Assembly: GCA_903938955.1 (NCBI GenBank)
Contig: CAJAFJ010000247.1
Span: forward strand, 1-11,217
From: an uncultured beta proteobacterium
Lineage (GTDB): Bacteria > Pseudomonadota > Gammaproteobacteria > Burkholderiales > Burkholderiaceae
DNA: 11,217 nt
Direction of reading: 5' to 3'
Every line of letters starts with the position of its first letter. Positions within the stretch are counted from its first letter, which is position 1. The notes beneath the pieces were generated by a model. The model was not told where the DNA came from and made no database searches. It saw nothing but the letters and a program-made list of their open reading frames with translations. The position numbers and the translations under genes were made by a program. Below are positions 1-7,308 of the stretch, piece by piece.

Positions 1-21
1 CGACCACTCTGCCACGCTTCC
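1..21 (-). tRNA. tRNA-Ser, 5' end only (cut by window edge)
   Basis: Read on the minus strand, the first 21 bases give a serine-type tRNA 5' end: acceptor strand GGAAGCG, then TGGCAGAGTGGTCG, which matches the D-arm start of bacterial class II tRNA-Ser genes. The anticodon, variable arm and 3' half lie beyond position 1, so the isoacceptor cannot be read. The identification rests on the acceptor/D-arm sequence alone. Another class II tRNA (Leu) is possible but fits the GGAAGCG start less well. Confidence 0.7.
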
Positions 22-30
22 AAGCCGAGT

Positions 31-36
31 ATTCTA
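31..36 (-). promoter_or_regulatory. Candidate -10 box of the tRNA-Ser gene
   Basis: The minus strand reads TAGAAT (4-5 of 6 matches to TATAAT), ending 9 nt before the tRNA 5' end. That is a suitable distance for a short leader. No convincing -35 hexamer is visible 16-18 nt further upstream, so this is a weak inference from position. Confidence 0.3.
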
Positions 37-244
37 ACTGGCTTGCAGTGTGTCTTTGGCTGCCAGCAATGCAAATACTTCATTCAAACCGCCCTGTGTT
101 GGGCAATCAGCCATGGCAAAGCGCCGTCAACCTTGGGATTCCACACGCACCGGTGGACCATCTTGGCCTGCGAAACCTCGGGTGTTTGTTGTCTGTTGTC
201 AAAGCAGGTTTAAGTTGGGGCGATGGCAGATGTATATTGACTGC

Positions 245-1735
245 ATGAACGTCAATCACCACCACCATCAGCGCTCCGACCTTGTCCGCCTCGCCACCCG
301 GGCCATGACTGAGCGCGGGCTGCAACCCTGGTTTTCTGACAAGGTGAAGCTGCAGTTGGAGCACATCACCGGGCCGGCTGTGGAGAGTAGTGCGGATATT
401 CGTGACCTCACGGCCATGCTGTGGTGTTCGATTGACAACGACGACTCGCTGGACCTGGACCAGCTCACCGTCTGCGAGGTTTTGCCTGAGGGTGCGGTCA
501 AATTGTGGGTCGCCATTGCTGACGTGGATGCGCTGGTCAAGAAAGGCAGTGCCATTGACGATCACGCGCGAGCCAACACCAGTTCGGTTTACACCTCGGC
601 GTGTGTTTTTCCGATGTTGCCCGAGCGTCTGTCCACCGACCTGACGTCGCTGAACCCGCATGTGGACCGGCTGGCGCTGGTGACCGAAATGTGCTTCAAC
701 GCCGACGCCACTCTGGCCAGCGCCACGCTGTACCGGGCTCGGGTGCGCAACCAAGCCAAGCTGGCTTATGACGCCGTCAGCGCCTGGATCGACGGCGCGG
801 GCGAGCTGCCTGAAGCGGCGGCCAACGTGCCGGGCATGGCCGCGCAACTGCGCACACAAGATGCGCTGGCCCAACAGCTGCGGGTGCGACGGCATCTGGC
901 AGGTTCGCTGGAGTTTCAGAGCTTTCAGCCGCGCGCCGTGTTTGACGGTGAAAAGGTGGTCGATCTGCGCCAGCAAGAGCAAAACCGCGCCCGCCAGTTG
1001 ATTGAGGAGGTGATGATTGCCACCAACGGTTGCACCGCCCGCCATCTGGCCGCGCAGGGCGGCTCGTCGCTGCGGCGCGTGGTGCGTTCGCCTGAGCGCT
1101 GGTTGCGCATCGTGGCGGTGGCCAAAGAGTACGGCGAAACCTTGCCGAATGAGCCGGATTCAAAAACGCTGGAAGCCTTTTTGTCGAAGCGCCACCGGGC
1201 TGATCCGCTGCGCTTTCCGGATCTGTCGCTGGTCATCGTCAAGCTCATGGGCCGGGGTGAGTATGTGGTGGAGACCAAGGGCCAGTTGCCTATCGGCCAC
1301 TTTGGTCTGGCGGTGCGTGATTACATCCATTCCACCGCGCCCAACCGACGTTTTCCGGATCTCATCACCTCGCGCCTGCTGAAAGCCGCTCTGGCGCATC
1401 AGCCGCCGCCGTATTCCACGGCCGAGCTGGCGGCGCTGGCGCTGCACTGCACGCGCCAGGAAGACGCGGCACAAAAGGTGGAGCGGCAAATCACCAAGTC
1501 TGAAGCCGCACTGGTGCTGGAGTCGCACATCGGCCAGCACTTTGACGCCATCGTGACCGGCAGCAACCGTGACGGGGTTTGGGTGCGCGTGTTCTCGCCA
1601 CCGGCCGAGGGCAAGCTGGTGAGTGGTACGCCTGACTTGAATGTGGGTAAAAAAGTTCGCGTGAAATTGGTGTCGACCAACGTGGAGCGCGGCTTTATTG
1701 ATTTTGAGCTGGCCAATGGGCATCGCTCAAAGTGA
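245..1735 (+). CDS. RNB-domain exoribonuclease (RNase II/R family, short form)
   Basis: Predicted cytoplasmic 3'-5' exoribonuclease of the RNase II/R superfamily, 496 aa from this start. The RNB catalytic cluster is visible near residues 63-72 as IDNDDSLDLD, supplying the aspartates that bind the catalytic magnesium ions. The middle follows the family pattern (SVYTSACVFPMLPERLSTDL, then SLNPHVDRLALV). The conserved C-terminal RNB motif is HSTAPNRRFPDL at residues 362-373, and a degenerate S1-like RNA-binding domain covers about 428-490. It lacks the N-terminal cold-shock domains of RNase II and RNase R, so it belongs to the shorter RNB proteins common in betaproteobacteria. The frame is open back to position 50, but residues before 245 look non-coding. 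ATG 230 is an alternative start; neither has a strong ribosome binding site. A weak promoter may sit at 186-214 (TTGTTG, 17-nt spacer, TTTAAG). The natural run of four histidines after the start is unusual. Confidence 0.9.
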   Translation: MNVNHHHHQRSDLVRLATRAMTERGLQPWFSDKVKLQLEHITGPAVESSADIRDLTAMLWCSIDNDDSLDLDQLTVCEVLPEGAVKLWVAIADVDALVKKGSAIDDHARANTSSVYTSACVFPMLPERLSTDLTSLNPHVDRLALVTEMCFNADATLASATLYRARVRNQAKLAYDAVSAWIDGAGELPEAAANVPGMAAQLRTQDALAQQLRVRRHLAGSLEFQSFQPRAVFDGEKVVDLRQQEQNRARQLIEEVMIATNGCTARHLAAQGGSSLRRVVRSPERWLRIVAVAKEYGETLPNEPDSKTLEAFLSKRHRADPLRFPDLSLVIVKLMGRGEYVVETKGQLPIGHFGLAVRDYIHSTAPNRRFPDLITSRLLKAALAHQPPPYSTAELAALALHCTRQEDAAQKVERQITKSEAALVLESHIGQHFDAIVTGSNRDGVWVRVFSPPAEGKLVSGTPDLNVGKKVRVKLVSTNVERGFIDFELANGHRSK

Positions 1736-1773
1736 CAATATCAGACTACGCCAATCTAACTTCGAGACGCACC

Positions 1774-2163
1774 ATGAAGACCAACCCGGTAAAAAGCCTT
1801 CGTCATTTCTCACGTATCCCGTTTGTGGCGACTGTGCAGTTGAAACTGCAGGATCGGATCCTCAACGTGCAGTTGATCGACATCGCACTCAAGGGCGCCT
1901 TGCTCAAGACCGAGACGCTGCAGGCGCTGGTGCCCATGGAAAAGTGCCGTCTGGTGCTGCCGCTCACTGAAGGCGGCGAGAGCATCGTGATGACCGGTCG
2001 CGTGATTCACCACGAAGGCCAGCACGTCGGCATGGAATGTCTGGACATCGACGTGACAAGTTTGACCCAGTTGCGCCGCTTGATTGAGCTCAACACGGGC
2101 GATGGTGATTTGATGAAGCGTGAGTTGTCGCAACTGTTTGCGAAGCGCGAGTCAGCGCCTTGA
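1774..2163 (+). CDS. Small PilZ-domain protein (putative c-di-GMP effector)
   Basis: A single PilZ domain of 129 aa. Motif one, RxxxR, is R10-HFS-R14. Motif two, normally (D/N)xSxxG, reads D36-I-A-L-K-G41, with alanine where serine is usual. The rest is the expected beta-barrel pattern with GRVIHHEGQHVGMECLDID near residues 71-89, followed by a helical C-terminus. PilZ proteins bind the second messenger cyclic di-GMP and control motility, adhesion or polysaccharide output. The target of this one cannot be told from sequence. ATG 1774 is chosen because a GAGACG sequence precedes it; a GTG at 1732 would overlap the previous stop but encodes an unlikely leader. It starts 38 nt after the ribonuclease gene and is probably cotranscribed with it. 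The Ser-to-Ala change may weaken ligand binding. Confidence 0.85.
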   Translation: MKTNPVKSLRHFSRIPFVATVQLKLQDRILNVQLIDIALKGALLKTETLQALVPMEKCRLVLPLTEGGESIVMTGRVIHHEGQHVGMECLDIDVTSLTQLRRLIELNTGDGDLMKRELSQLFAKRESAP

Positions 2164-2182
2164 GCGCTCTTTAAGCGCCGCG

Positions 2183-2647
2183 CTAAGCCAGGTTATGCTG
2201 AAGTGTCGGCGCGTCATCGTCATGCAGACGGCGATTTTTTGGGCGATGCAGCAGCACCTGAACCAGCAGTGCTGCCGCCGCTGAGCTGGTCAACAGGGGC
2301 GATGCCGAGAGGATGTCGCTCAGGTTGTCCACGGCGGTGTTGCTGACTTGTTGCACGTAATTAACCAAAGTGATGACATCGCTGGCTTGGACGTTTTGCA
2401 CATCCTCCGCGAGCAAATGCGGGTCTGGCCAACTGCTGCGAAAACGGATTTTTGCAAAAATGCCGTTGGCAATTGTCACCAGGGAGAGTACGCCCAATGG
2501 CTGGATCAAATGCGAGAGTAAACGGCTTTTTTCTGCGGGCGGTGCCGCTACGTAGACTTCACCGACGAGTTGCGCAATTGAGCGCTCCGTCGGCAAGGGT
2601 ACGGGCGCGTTGGCATTCAGCGGAGCGGGTGTAGGCATGGGATTCAT
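2183..2647 (-). CDS. Hypothetical protein, 154 aa
   Basis: I do not recognise this family. The start ATG at 2647 is well supported by AGGAG with a 9-nt spacer; the frame extends upstream to 2731 but without such a site. The N-terminal 20 residues are rich in proline and alanine (PMPTPAPLNANAPVPLP) and look disordered. Residues 22-70 form a mostly hydrophobic helical region containing LIQPLGVLSLVTIANGIFAKI. Residues 77-115 are polar and probably helical. A hydrophobic alanine/leucine stretch at about 117-133 ends in a basic tail (HRPKNRRLH). One or two membrane-associated helices are possible, with no clear signal peptide. It converges on the PilZ gene, ending 19 nt from its stop, and diverges from the TetR operon. 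A perfect TTGACA at 2748-2753 on this strand may be its promoter. Codon usage looks normal, so I think it is real. Confidence 0.75.
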   Translation of the reverse strand: MNPMPTPAPLNANAPVPLPTERSIAQLVGEVYVAAPPAEKSRLLSHLIQPLGVLSLVTIANGIFAKIRFRSSWPDPHLLAEDVQNVQASDVITLVNYVQQVSNTAVDNLSDILSASPLLTSSAAAALLVQVLLHRPKNRRLHDDDAPTLQHNLA

Positions 2648-2723
2648 CTTGCTGATCTCCTGTTTTTCTGGCTGGCTTGATAGGGAGGCTTGGCGGGTTG
2701 CCCTTAATGCGTTTTTAAAGGAT

Positions 2724-2753
2724 AAATCCAAGTGTGCTGTTTAGTTGTGTCAA
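2724..2753 (-). promoter_or_regulatory. Candidate promoter of the 154-aa hypothetical gene
   Basis: The minus strand carries a perfect TTGACA -35 hexamer at 2753-2748. A weak -10 region follows at the right distance (TTGGAT or TGGATT, 16-17 nt spacer, 3 of 6 matches each), about 75 nt upstream of the start codon. The -35 is convincing; the -10 is poor, so activity may depend on an activator or on another element. Confidence 0.35.
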
Positions 2754-2872
2754 CTTGATGTCGGGTTGTTTCAAAATGCGTCTAAATGCAAGTAACTGTG
2801 ATGGATCGCGGTAGGTTGGCAACTATTTCGCACTATGGTTTACCGGTCAGAAACTGATTTCATCTTGTTTCA

Positions 2873-2878
2873 TATAAG
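2873..2878 (+). promoter_or_regulatory. Candidate -10 box of the tetR-exporter operon
   Basis: TATAAG matches 5 of 6 positions of the sigma-70 -10 consensus and lies directly against the operator palindrome, so a bound repressor would cover the start of transcription. No good -35 hexamer is visible 16-18 nt upstream (GAAACT is the best). Transcription would begin near 2884-2886, giving a leader of about 40 nt to the preferred TTG start. Confidence 0.45.
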
Positions 2879-2897
2879 ATAGTAACCAATTACTATC
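2878..2897 (+). promoter_or_regulatory. Palindromic operator, probably for the adjacent TetR protein
   Basis: A perfect inverted repeat with 8-bp arms and a 4-nt centre: GATAGTAA, CCAA, TTACTATC. Its size and symmetry suit a TetR dimer site. It overlaps the last base of the -10 box and the predicted transcription start, just upstream of the regulator gene. This is the usual layout of an autoregulated TetR operon. The palindrome is seen directly; the protein that binds it is inferred from position. Confidence 0.6.
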
Positions 2898-2923
2898 AAA
2901 TGGAATGCATGGAGGCTACCGCG

Positions 2924-3529
2924 TTGAACACCCCCACCAAATTGCCTGCAGAAGAGCGCCGGGCCGTCACGATTGAAGCCGTGATTGCACTGGCGGGTTC
3001 GCAAAACCCCAGCGACATCACCACTGCCGCCATCGCCAAACACATGAACCTGACCCAGGGGGCGCTGTTTCGGCACTTTCCCAGCAAAGATGCGATCTGG
3101 CAGTCGGTGATGGAATGGGTGGCCGACCGTTTGCTGGCGCGTCTGGACAGCGCGGCTGAAGGTATCGACTCGCCGTTGGCCGCGATGCAGGCTATGTTCA
3201 TGAGCCATGTCGACTTTGTGATGGAACACCCCGGCGTGCCGCGCATGATGTTCGGCCAGTTGCAAAGCCCCGAATTAACGCCAGCCAAGCGCATGGCACA
3301 AACTCTGATTCAGCGCTATGCCGAGCGGCTTCGGGCCCGCATTGAGCAGGGCAAAGCCAGCGGCGAAATTACGCTGGAGGTGGACACCCAGGCGGCCGCC
3401 ACCTTGTTCGTTGGCACGATTCAAGGCTTGGTGATGCAGTCGATGTTGTCGGGCGACCTGCAGCGCATGCGGGCTGACGCACCCGGGGTTTTCGCTATTT
3501 ATGAACGCGGTATGAGAAACAAACCATGA
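2924..3529 (+). CDS. TetR/AcrR-family transcriptional regulator
   Basis: A 201-aa DNA-binding repressor in the family's normal size range. The N-terminal TetR helix-turn-helix spans about residues 31-57: ITTAAIAKHMNLTQGALFRHF, then PSKDAIW, close to the family signature. The rest is the helical ligand-binding and dimerisation domain, which has little sequence conservation and gives no clue to the inducer. I prefer the TTG start at 2924 because GGAGG lies 8 nt before it. ATG codons at 2900 and 2909 are in frame but lack such a site, and 2900 lies almost on the operator. The gene opens the exporter operon and its stop overlaps the next start by ATGA. It probably represses its own operon through the palindrome at 2878-2897. 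Confidence 0.92.
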   Translation: MNTPTKLPAEERRAVTIEAVIALAGSQNPSDITTAAIAKHMNLTQGALFRHFPSKDAIWQSVMEWVADRLLARLDSAAEGIDSPLAAMQAMFMSHVDFVMEHPGVPRMMFGQLQSPELTPAKRMAQTLIQRYAERLRARIEQGKASGEITLEVDTQAAATLFVGTIQGLVMQSMLSGDLQRMRADAPGVFAIYERGMRNKP

Positions 3530-4722
3530 AAAACTTCATCTCCCTTCATCGCCGCAGTCTGGCGCTGGCCGCAGTTCTGCTTTTGCTGTTGGGCTTGCTG
3601 GGTTTTGTGGCGCTGCGCTCTGGCCCCTTGGCGCCGGTGGCGGTCACCCTGGCCACGGTGGAGCGTCTTGAACTCCAACCCGCCTTGTTTGGCATCGGCA
3701 CGGTGGAGGCGCGTTTCACCCACAAGATCGGGCCGACGTTTGCCGGGCGTATCAAAAGCGTGAGTGTTCAACCCGGCGACACGGTGAAAGCCGGCCAGCT
3801 GCTGGGCGAGATGGACCCGGTCGATCTGGACGACAAAATCGGCGCCCAAGAGGCCACGCTCAAGCGCGCCGAGGCCAGCGTGATGGCAGTCGAGGCGCAA
3901 GTTCAGGAAGTTGCAGCGCGGCAGAGTTTTGCTGAAATTCAAGCCAAACGCTATGAACAACTGCTGGTCTCCCATTCCGTCAGCGAAGAAGGTGCCCAGG
4001 TCAAGCGCCAGGAATTGCAAATTACGCAAGCCGCCCTGGCTGCTGCCCGCGCCAATCTGGCGGCCTCGCGCCAGGAACTCATCCGCGCCCGGGCCGATCG
4101 CGATGGTCTGAGCCGTCAGCGCGCCAATCTGCGATTGCTGTCCCCGGTCGATGGTCTGGTGACGCGTCGTGATGCCGACCCCGGCACCACGGTGGTGGCC
4201 GGCCAGTCAGTGGTTGACGTGGTGGAGCCCGGCAGTCTGTGGCTCAACGTGCGGTTTGACCAGCAGCGGTCGCAGGGGTTGCGTGCCCAGTTGCCGGTGC
4301 AGATTGTGCTGCGCTCGCGCGCCGGTGAACTGCTGGCCGGTCGGGTGTCGCGCCTGGAGCCGCATGCCGATGCCGTGACTGAAGAGGTTCGGGCCAAGAT
4401 CGAGTTCAGCCCCCAGCCCCCCCTATTGCCGCCGATTGGCGAGCTGGCCGAAGTTACTGTGGCCTTGGCAGCGCACACAGCGATGCCGGTGGTGCCCAAT
4501 GCCAGCGTGCAACGGGTCGATGGCAGCCTGGGCGTGTGGTTGGTGGAGGAGGGCAGTTTGCGCTTTGTGCCGGTCAAGACCGGTGCCGCCGACCTGGAGG
4601 GCCGGGTTCAAAGTCTGCAGGGCCTGAGCGGCGGTGAACATGTGGTGGTCTACAGCCACAAGGCGCTGGCTGCGGGCAGCCGCATCAAGGTGGTGGACCG
4701 CATCATGGGCAAATCGTCATGA
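3526..4722 (+). CDS. HlyD/MFP-family periplasmic adaptor subunit of an ABC exporter
   Basis: Membrane fusion protein of 398 aa that links an inner-membrane ABC exporter to an outer-membrane channel. A short cytoplasmic start is followed by one membrane anchor at about residues 11-30 (a leucine-rich stretch). The first half of the lipoyl/biotinyl-like domain is about 57-100 (GTVEARFTHKIGPTFAGRI, then VQPGDTVKAGQLL). A long alpha-helical coiled-coil hairpin covers 105-202, the second lipoyl half 203-232 (SPVDGLVTRRDADPGTTVVAGQ), then come a beta-barrel domain and a C-terminal membrane-proximal domain to about 390. It is translationally coupled by ATGA to the TetR gene upstream and to the permease gene downstream. 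The order adaptor, permease, ATPase matches DevBCA-type exporters. The substrate is unknown. Confidence 0.92.
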   Translation: MKNFISLHRRSLALAAVLLLLLGLLGFVALRSGPLAPVAVTLATVERLELQPALFGIGTVEARFTHKIGPTFAGRIKSVSVQPGDTVKAGQLLGEMDPVDLDDKIGAQEATLKRAEASVMAVEAQVQEVAARQSFAEIQAKRYEQLLVSHSVSEEGAQVKRQELQITQAALAAARANLAASRQELIRARADRDGLSRQRANLRLLSPVDGLVTRRDADPGTTVVAGQSVVDVVEPGSLWLNVRFDQQRSQGLRAQLPVQIVLRSRAGELLAGRVSRLEPHADAVTEEVRAKIEFSPQPPLLPPIGELAEVTVALAAHTAMPVVPNASVQRVDGSLGVWLVEEGSLRFVPVKTGAADLEGRVQSLQGLSGGEHVVVYSHKALAAGSRIKVVDRIMGKSS

Positions 4723-5933
4723 TCAGCCTGGCCGGGCGCGACATTCTGCATGCGTGGGGCAAGTTCGTCTTCACCGGCATCGGGCTGGGCTTGCTGATTG
4801 GCGTGACGCTGACCATGGCCGGCGTCTACCGCGGCATGGTGGACGACGCCAATGTGTTGCTGGACAACAGCGGCGCCGACATCTGGGTGGTGCAAAAAGA
4901 CACGCAAGGGCCGTATGCCGAATCGTCCAGCATTTATGACGACACCTACCGCAGCATTCGCGGCATGGCGGGCGTGGCGCGGGCCGCCAACGTCACCTAC
5001 CTGACGATGCAGGTGAGCCAGCAGGGTGACGGCAAGGCGCGCGACGTGCGCGCCATGGTGGTTGGTATCACGCCAGATGGCGCCGGTCACCCGGGGCAAC
5101 CCGGCTACCTTGTAGAAGGGCGGCGCCTGACGCGCAGCCATTACGAGGCGGTGGCCGACATCGCGACCGGCTTCACGCTGGGTGAACAGATTCGCATCCG
5201 GCGCAACGATTACACCGTGGTCGGGCTCACGCGGCGCATGGTGTCATCCGGCGGCGATCCGATGGTGTTCATCCCGATCAAGGACGCGCAAGAAGCCCAG
5301 TTTTTGAAAGACAACGACGCCATCGTGGCGCAGCGCGCCCGCACCGCCCAAAACCCGGCGCTGAACCGCCCCGGTGTGCCCGGTTTGCTGGACGCCGTGA
5401 TCGCCTCGCAAAATACCAACACCATGGTAAACGCGGTGCTGGTGCAGATTGAACCCGGCACCGACCCCGAAGCGGTGGCCGAACCCATTCGGCGCTGGAA
5501 GCATCTGAGCGCCTACACCCGACTGCAGATGCAGGACATCCTGATCGCCAAGCTGATCGCCACCTCGGCCCGGCAAATTGCCATGTTTCTGGTGATTCTG
5601 GCGGTGGTCAGCGCCGCCATTGTGGCCTTCATCATCTACACGCTGACGATGGGCAAGATCCGCGAAATTGCGGTGCTCAAGCTGATTGGCACCACCAACC
5701 GCACCATCGCTTTCATGATCCTGCAGCAGGCGGTAGCACTCGGGCTGATCGGCTTTGTGGTGGGCAAGGTCGCTGCCACCTTCTGGGCTCCGTTTTTCCC
5801 GAAATACGTGCTGCTGGAGCCTGGCGACGCCGTGCGTGGTTTTGTCGCGGTGGTGATCATCTGCGTGCTGGCCAGTATTCTGGCGATACGTGCAGCCCTT
5901 AAAGTTGACCCGGCGGAGGCGATCGGTGGATAA
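4719..5933 (+). CDS. ABC transporter permease, FtsX/MacB (DevC-like) family
   Basis: Inner-membrane permease of 404 aa. It has the four-helix FtsX/MacB layout: one helix near the N-terminus (about 17-36), a large periplasmic domain (about 40-280), then three helices (about 287-310, 330-352, 370-392). Between helices two and three is the cytoplasmic coupling segment KIREIAVLKLIGTTNRT, typical of FtsX-domain permeases. The C-terminus ends DPAEAIGG, a common ending in the family. MacB-type proteins work by mechanotransmission: ATP hydrolysis moves the periplasmic domain rather than carrying substrate across the membrane. The start ATG overlaps the adaptor stop as ATGA. The protein has no fused ATPase domain; that function comes from the next gene. 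Confidence 0.92.
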   Translation: MISLAGRDILHAWGKFVFTGIGLGLLIGVTLTMAGVYRGMVDDANVLLDNSGADIWVVQKDTQGPYAESSSIYDDTYRSIRGMAGVARAANVTYLTMQVSQQGDGKARDVRAMVVGITPDGAGHPGQPGYLVEGRRLTRSHYEAVADIATGFTLGEQIRIRRNDYTVVGLTRRMVSSGGDPMVFIPIKDAQEAQFLKDNDAIVAQRARTAQNPALNRPGVPGLLDAVIASQNTNTMVNAVLVQIEPGTDPEAVAEPIRRWKHLSAYTRLQMQDILIAKLIATSARQIAMFLVILAVVSAAIVAFIIYTLTMGKIREIAVLKLIGTTNRTIAFMILQQAVALGLIGFVVGKVAATFWAPFFPKYVLLEPGDAVRGFVAVVIICVLASILAIRAALKVDPAEAIGG

Positions 5934-6660
5934 ACAACAAGTCTCAGACGCTTCAACACGCGGCATCCGCATCGAAGGCCTCACTAAACGCTACGGCCAC
6001 GGCGACACGGCGGTGGACGCGCTCAAGGGCGTCAACATGGTGGTGGCCCCGGGCGAGGTGGTGGGGCTGGTCGGCCCCTCGGGCTCGGGCAAAAGTACCT
6101 TGCTCAAATGCCTGGGCGCCGTGATTGAGCCCACCAGCGGGCGCATGGTTTTGGGCCAGGACGTGATTTATGACAACGGCTGGAAGATTCCCGACCTGCG
6201 CGCCCTGCGCCGCGACAAGATCGGCTTTGTGTTTCAGGCGCCGTACCTGATTCCGTTTCTGGACGTAACTGACAACGTTGCTCTGTTGCCGATGCTGGCC
6301 GGTGTGCCCAACGCCGAAGCGCGCCAGCGTGCGCTGGTGCTGCTGAAAGCGCTGGACGTCGACCACCGCGCCAAGGCCATGCCTACGCAACTCTCGGGCG
6401 GTGAGCAGCAGCGGGTGTCGATTGCCCGTGGCCTGGTGAACCGCCCGCCGGTCATTCTGGCCGACGAGCCCACGGCGCCACTCGACAGTGAGCGTGCGTT
6501 GGCCGTGATTCGTCTGCTCAACCAGATGGCCCGGCAGTTCGACACCGCCATCATCGTCGTCACCCATGACGAAAAAATCATTCCTACCTTTAAGCGGATT
6601 TATCACATCCGCGATGGTGTGACGCATGAAGAAGTGGGCGAAGGCCGGGGCATGGATTGA
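5926..6660 (+). CDS. ABC transporter ATP-binding protein (DevA/LolD/MacB-type)
   Basis: Cytoplasmic ATPase of 244 aa that powers the exporter. All nucleotide-binding motifs are present: Walker A GPSGSGKST (50-58), Q-loop glutamine 104 in FVFQAPYLIPF, signature LSGGEQQR (156-163), Walker B VILADE with catalytic Glu181, D-loop around 184-187 (APLD), and switch histidine 214 in VVTHDE. The likely start is GTG 5926, because GGAGG precedes it by 6 nt. It overlaps the permease stop by 8 nt, which implies translational coupling. The frame is open upstream to 5890 but that part lies inside the permease gene. The D-loop APLD differs from the more common ANLD/ALD forms; I take it as a family feature, not a defect. 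Confidence 0.93.
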   Translation: MDKQQVSDASTRGIRIEGLTKRYGHGDTAVDALKGVNMVVAPGEVVGLVGPSGSGKSTLLKCLGAVIEPTSGRMVLGQDVIYDNGWKIPDLRALRRDKIGFVFQAPYLIPFLDVTDNVALLPMLAGVPNAEARQRALVLLKALDVDHRAKAMPTQLSGGEQQRVSIARGLVNRPPVILADEPTAPLDSERALAVIRLLNQMARQFDTAIIVVTHDEKIIPTFKRIYHIRDGVTHEEVGEGRGMD

Positions 6661-6712
6661 CGGCGCGTCTATAGTGCGCTCACTGTTTATTTCGTTTTTG
6701 GAGAATCACTTG

Positions 6713-7189
6713 TTGTCATCATATAAATTCACTTTTTTATTGTTGCTGGCGGCTGCGCTGCCCCACGCTGGCGCCACGACGCTGGCTTGTCCGGAACTGA
6801 GCAAAGCGGTTCAGGTCGGCGTCTGCCCCACCGAGGAGCAGCTGCAATACACCTTCACTGGTTACTGCAGCGATACCGCCAAAGCTTACGCCGGTGAAAC
6901 CGATGTCTGCACCGACTATCAGCTGTATCGGAAGATGAAAAACACCGTGCTGTGGGAGTCCGCCGACGGTGAGTTCGATGCCTACGTCTCCTGCGATCTG
7001 CCAAAAGAATCGCTGCAAGGTGCCAAGGTCGCTGGTGTCAAAGTTGCCAAGAAGGGCAAGCAGACGCAGCTGGTGTGTAGCTATGCCGAAGGCGTCAACT
7101 TTATCCACCGAACGCGTGCGGCGTGTCAGCTGGAGGCGACCGCAGACTGCTCGGCGCATCCTGCGTCTTGCATAGCCAGTTGTAATTGA
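6713..7189 (+). CDS. Small secreted cysteine-rich protein, function unknown
   Basis: I do not recognise the family. The likely start is TTG 6713, 8 nt after GGAGA (TTG 6710 is equally in frame at 5 nt). It gives 158 aa with a good Sec signal peptide: SSYKFTF, a leucine/alanine core, then a cleavage site around PHAGA-TT near residue 21. The mature part of about 137 residues has ten cysteines (26, 38, 52, 66, 94, 122, 138, 146, 153, 157), an even number that fits disulfide bonding in the periplasm or outside the cell. The cysteine at 26 lacks a proper lipobox, so a lipoprotein is unlikely. The gene starts 52 nt after the ABC ATPase stop and could be read through from the exporter operon or have its own promoter (TATAGT at 6670-6675, no clear -35). 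The longer frame back to 6626 overlaps the ATPase gene and is rejected as a start. Confidence 0.75.
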   Translation: MSSYKFTFLLLLAAALPHAGATTLACPELSKAVQVGVCPTEEQLQYTFTGYCSDTAKAYAGETDVCTDYQLYRKMKNTVLWESADGEFDAYVSCDLPKESLQGAKVAGVKVAKKGKQTQLVCSYAEGVNFIHRTRAACQLEATADCSAHPASCIASCN

Positions 7190-7308
7190 ATTTCGGGTTT
7201 ACGGGATATACAGCGCAGCAAGCCTCCACCCCTTCGCTGGCGATATCCGTGGTTCATATAGCCAGTGTGATTGGCACGAAGGACGAGTTTGCAGCCGCTC
7301 CAAAACAG

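Noticed and set aside
50..244. N-terminal extension of the RNB gene from GTG 50
   Set aside because: The extra 65 residues look non-coding (mixed Cys/Trp/Arg, no family similarity), and this start would leave almost no room for a promoter beside the divergent tRNA.
245..271. HHHH run at the start of the RNB protein as an engineered tag
   Set aside because: Mixed CAC/CAT codons in native context and no vector sequence nearby; a natural run of four.
107..1045. A 312-codon minus-strand open frame opposite the RNB gene
   Set aside because: No recognisable domain and shadow-like composition; the plus strand encodes the intact catalytic motifs.
2164..2178. GCGCT-CTTTA-AGCGC hairpin between the PilZ and hypothetical genes as a terminator
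   Set aside because: Only a 5-bp stem and no T-tract on either strand.
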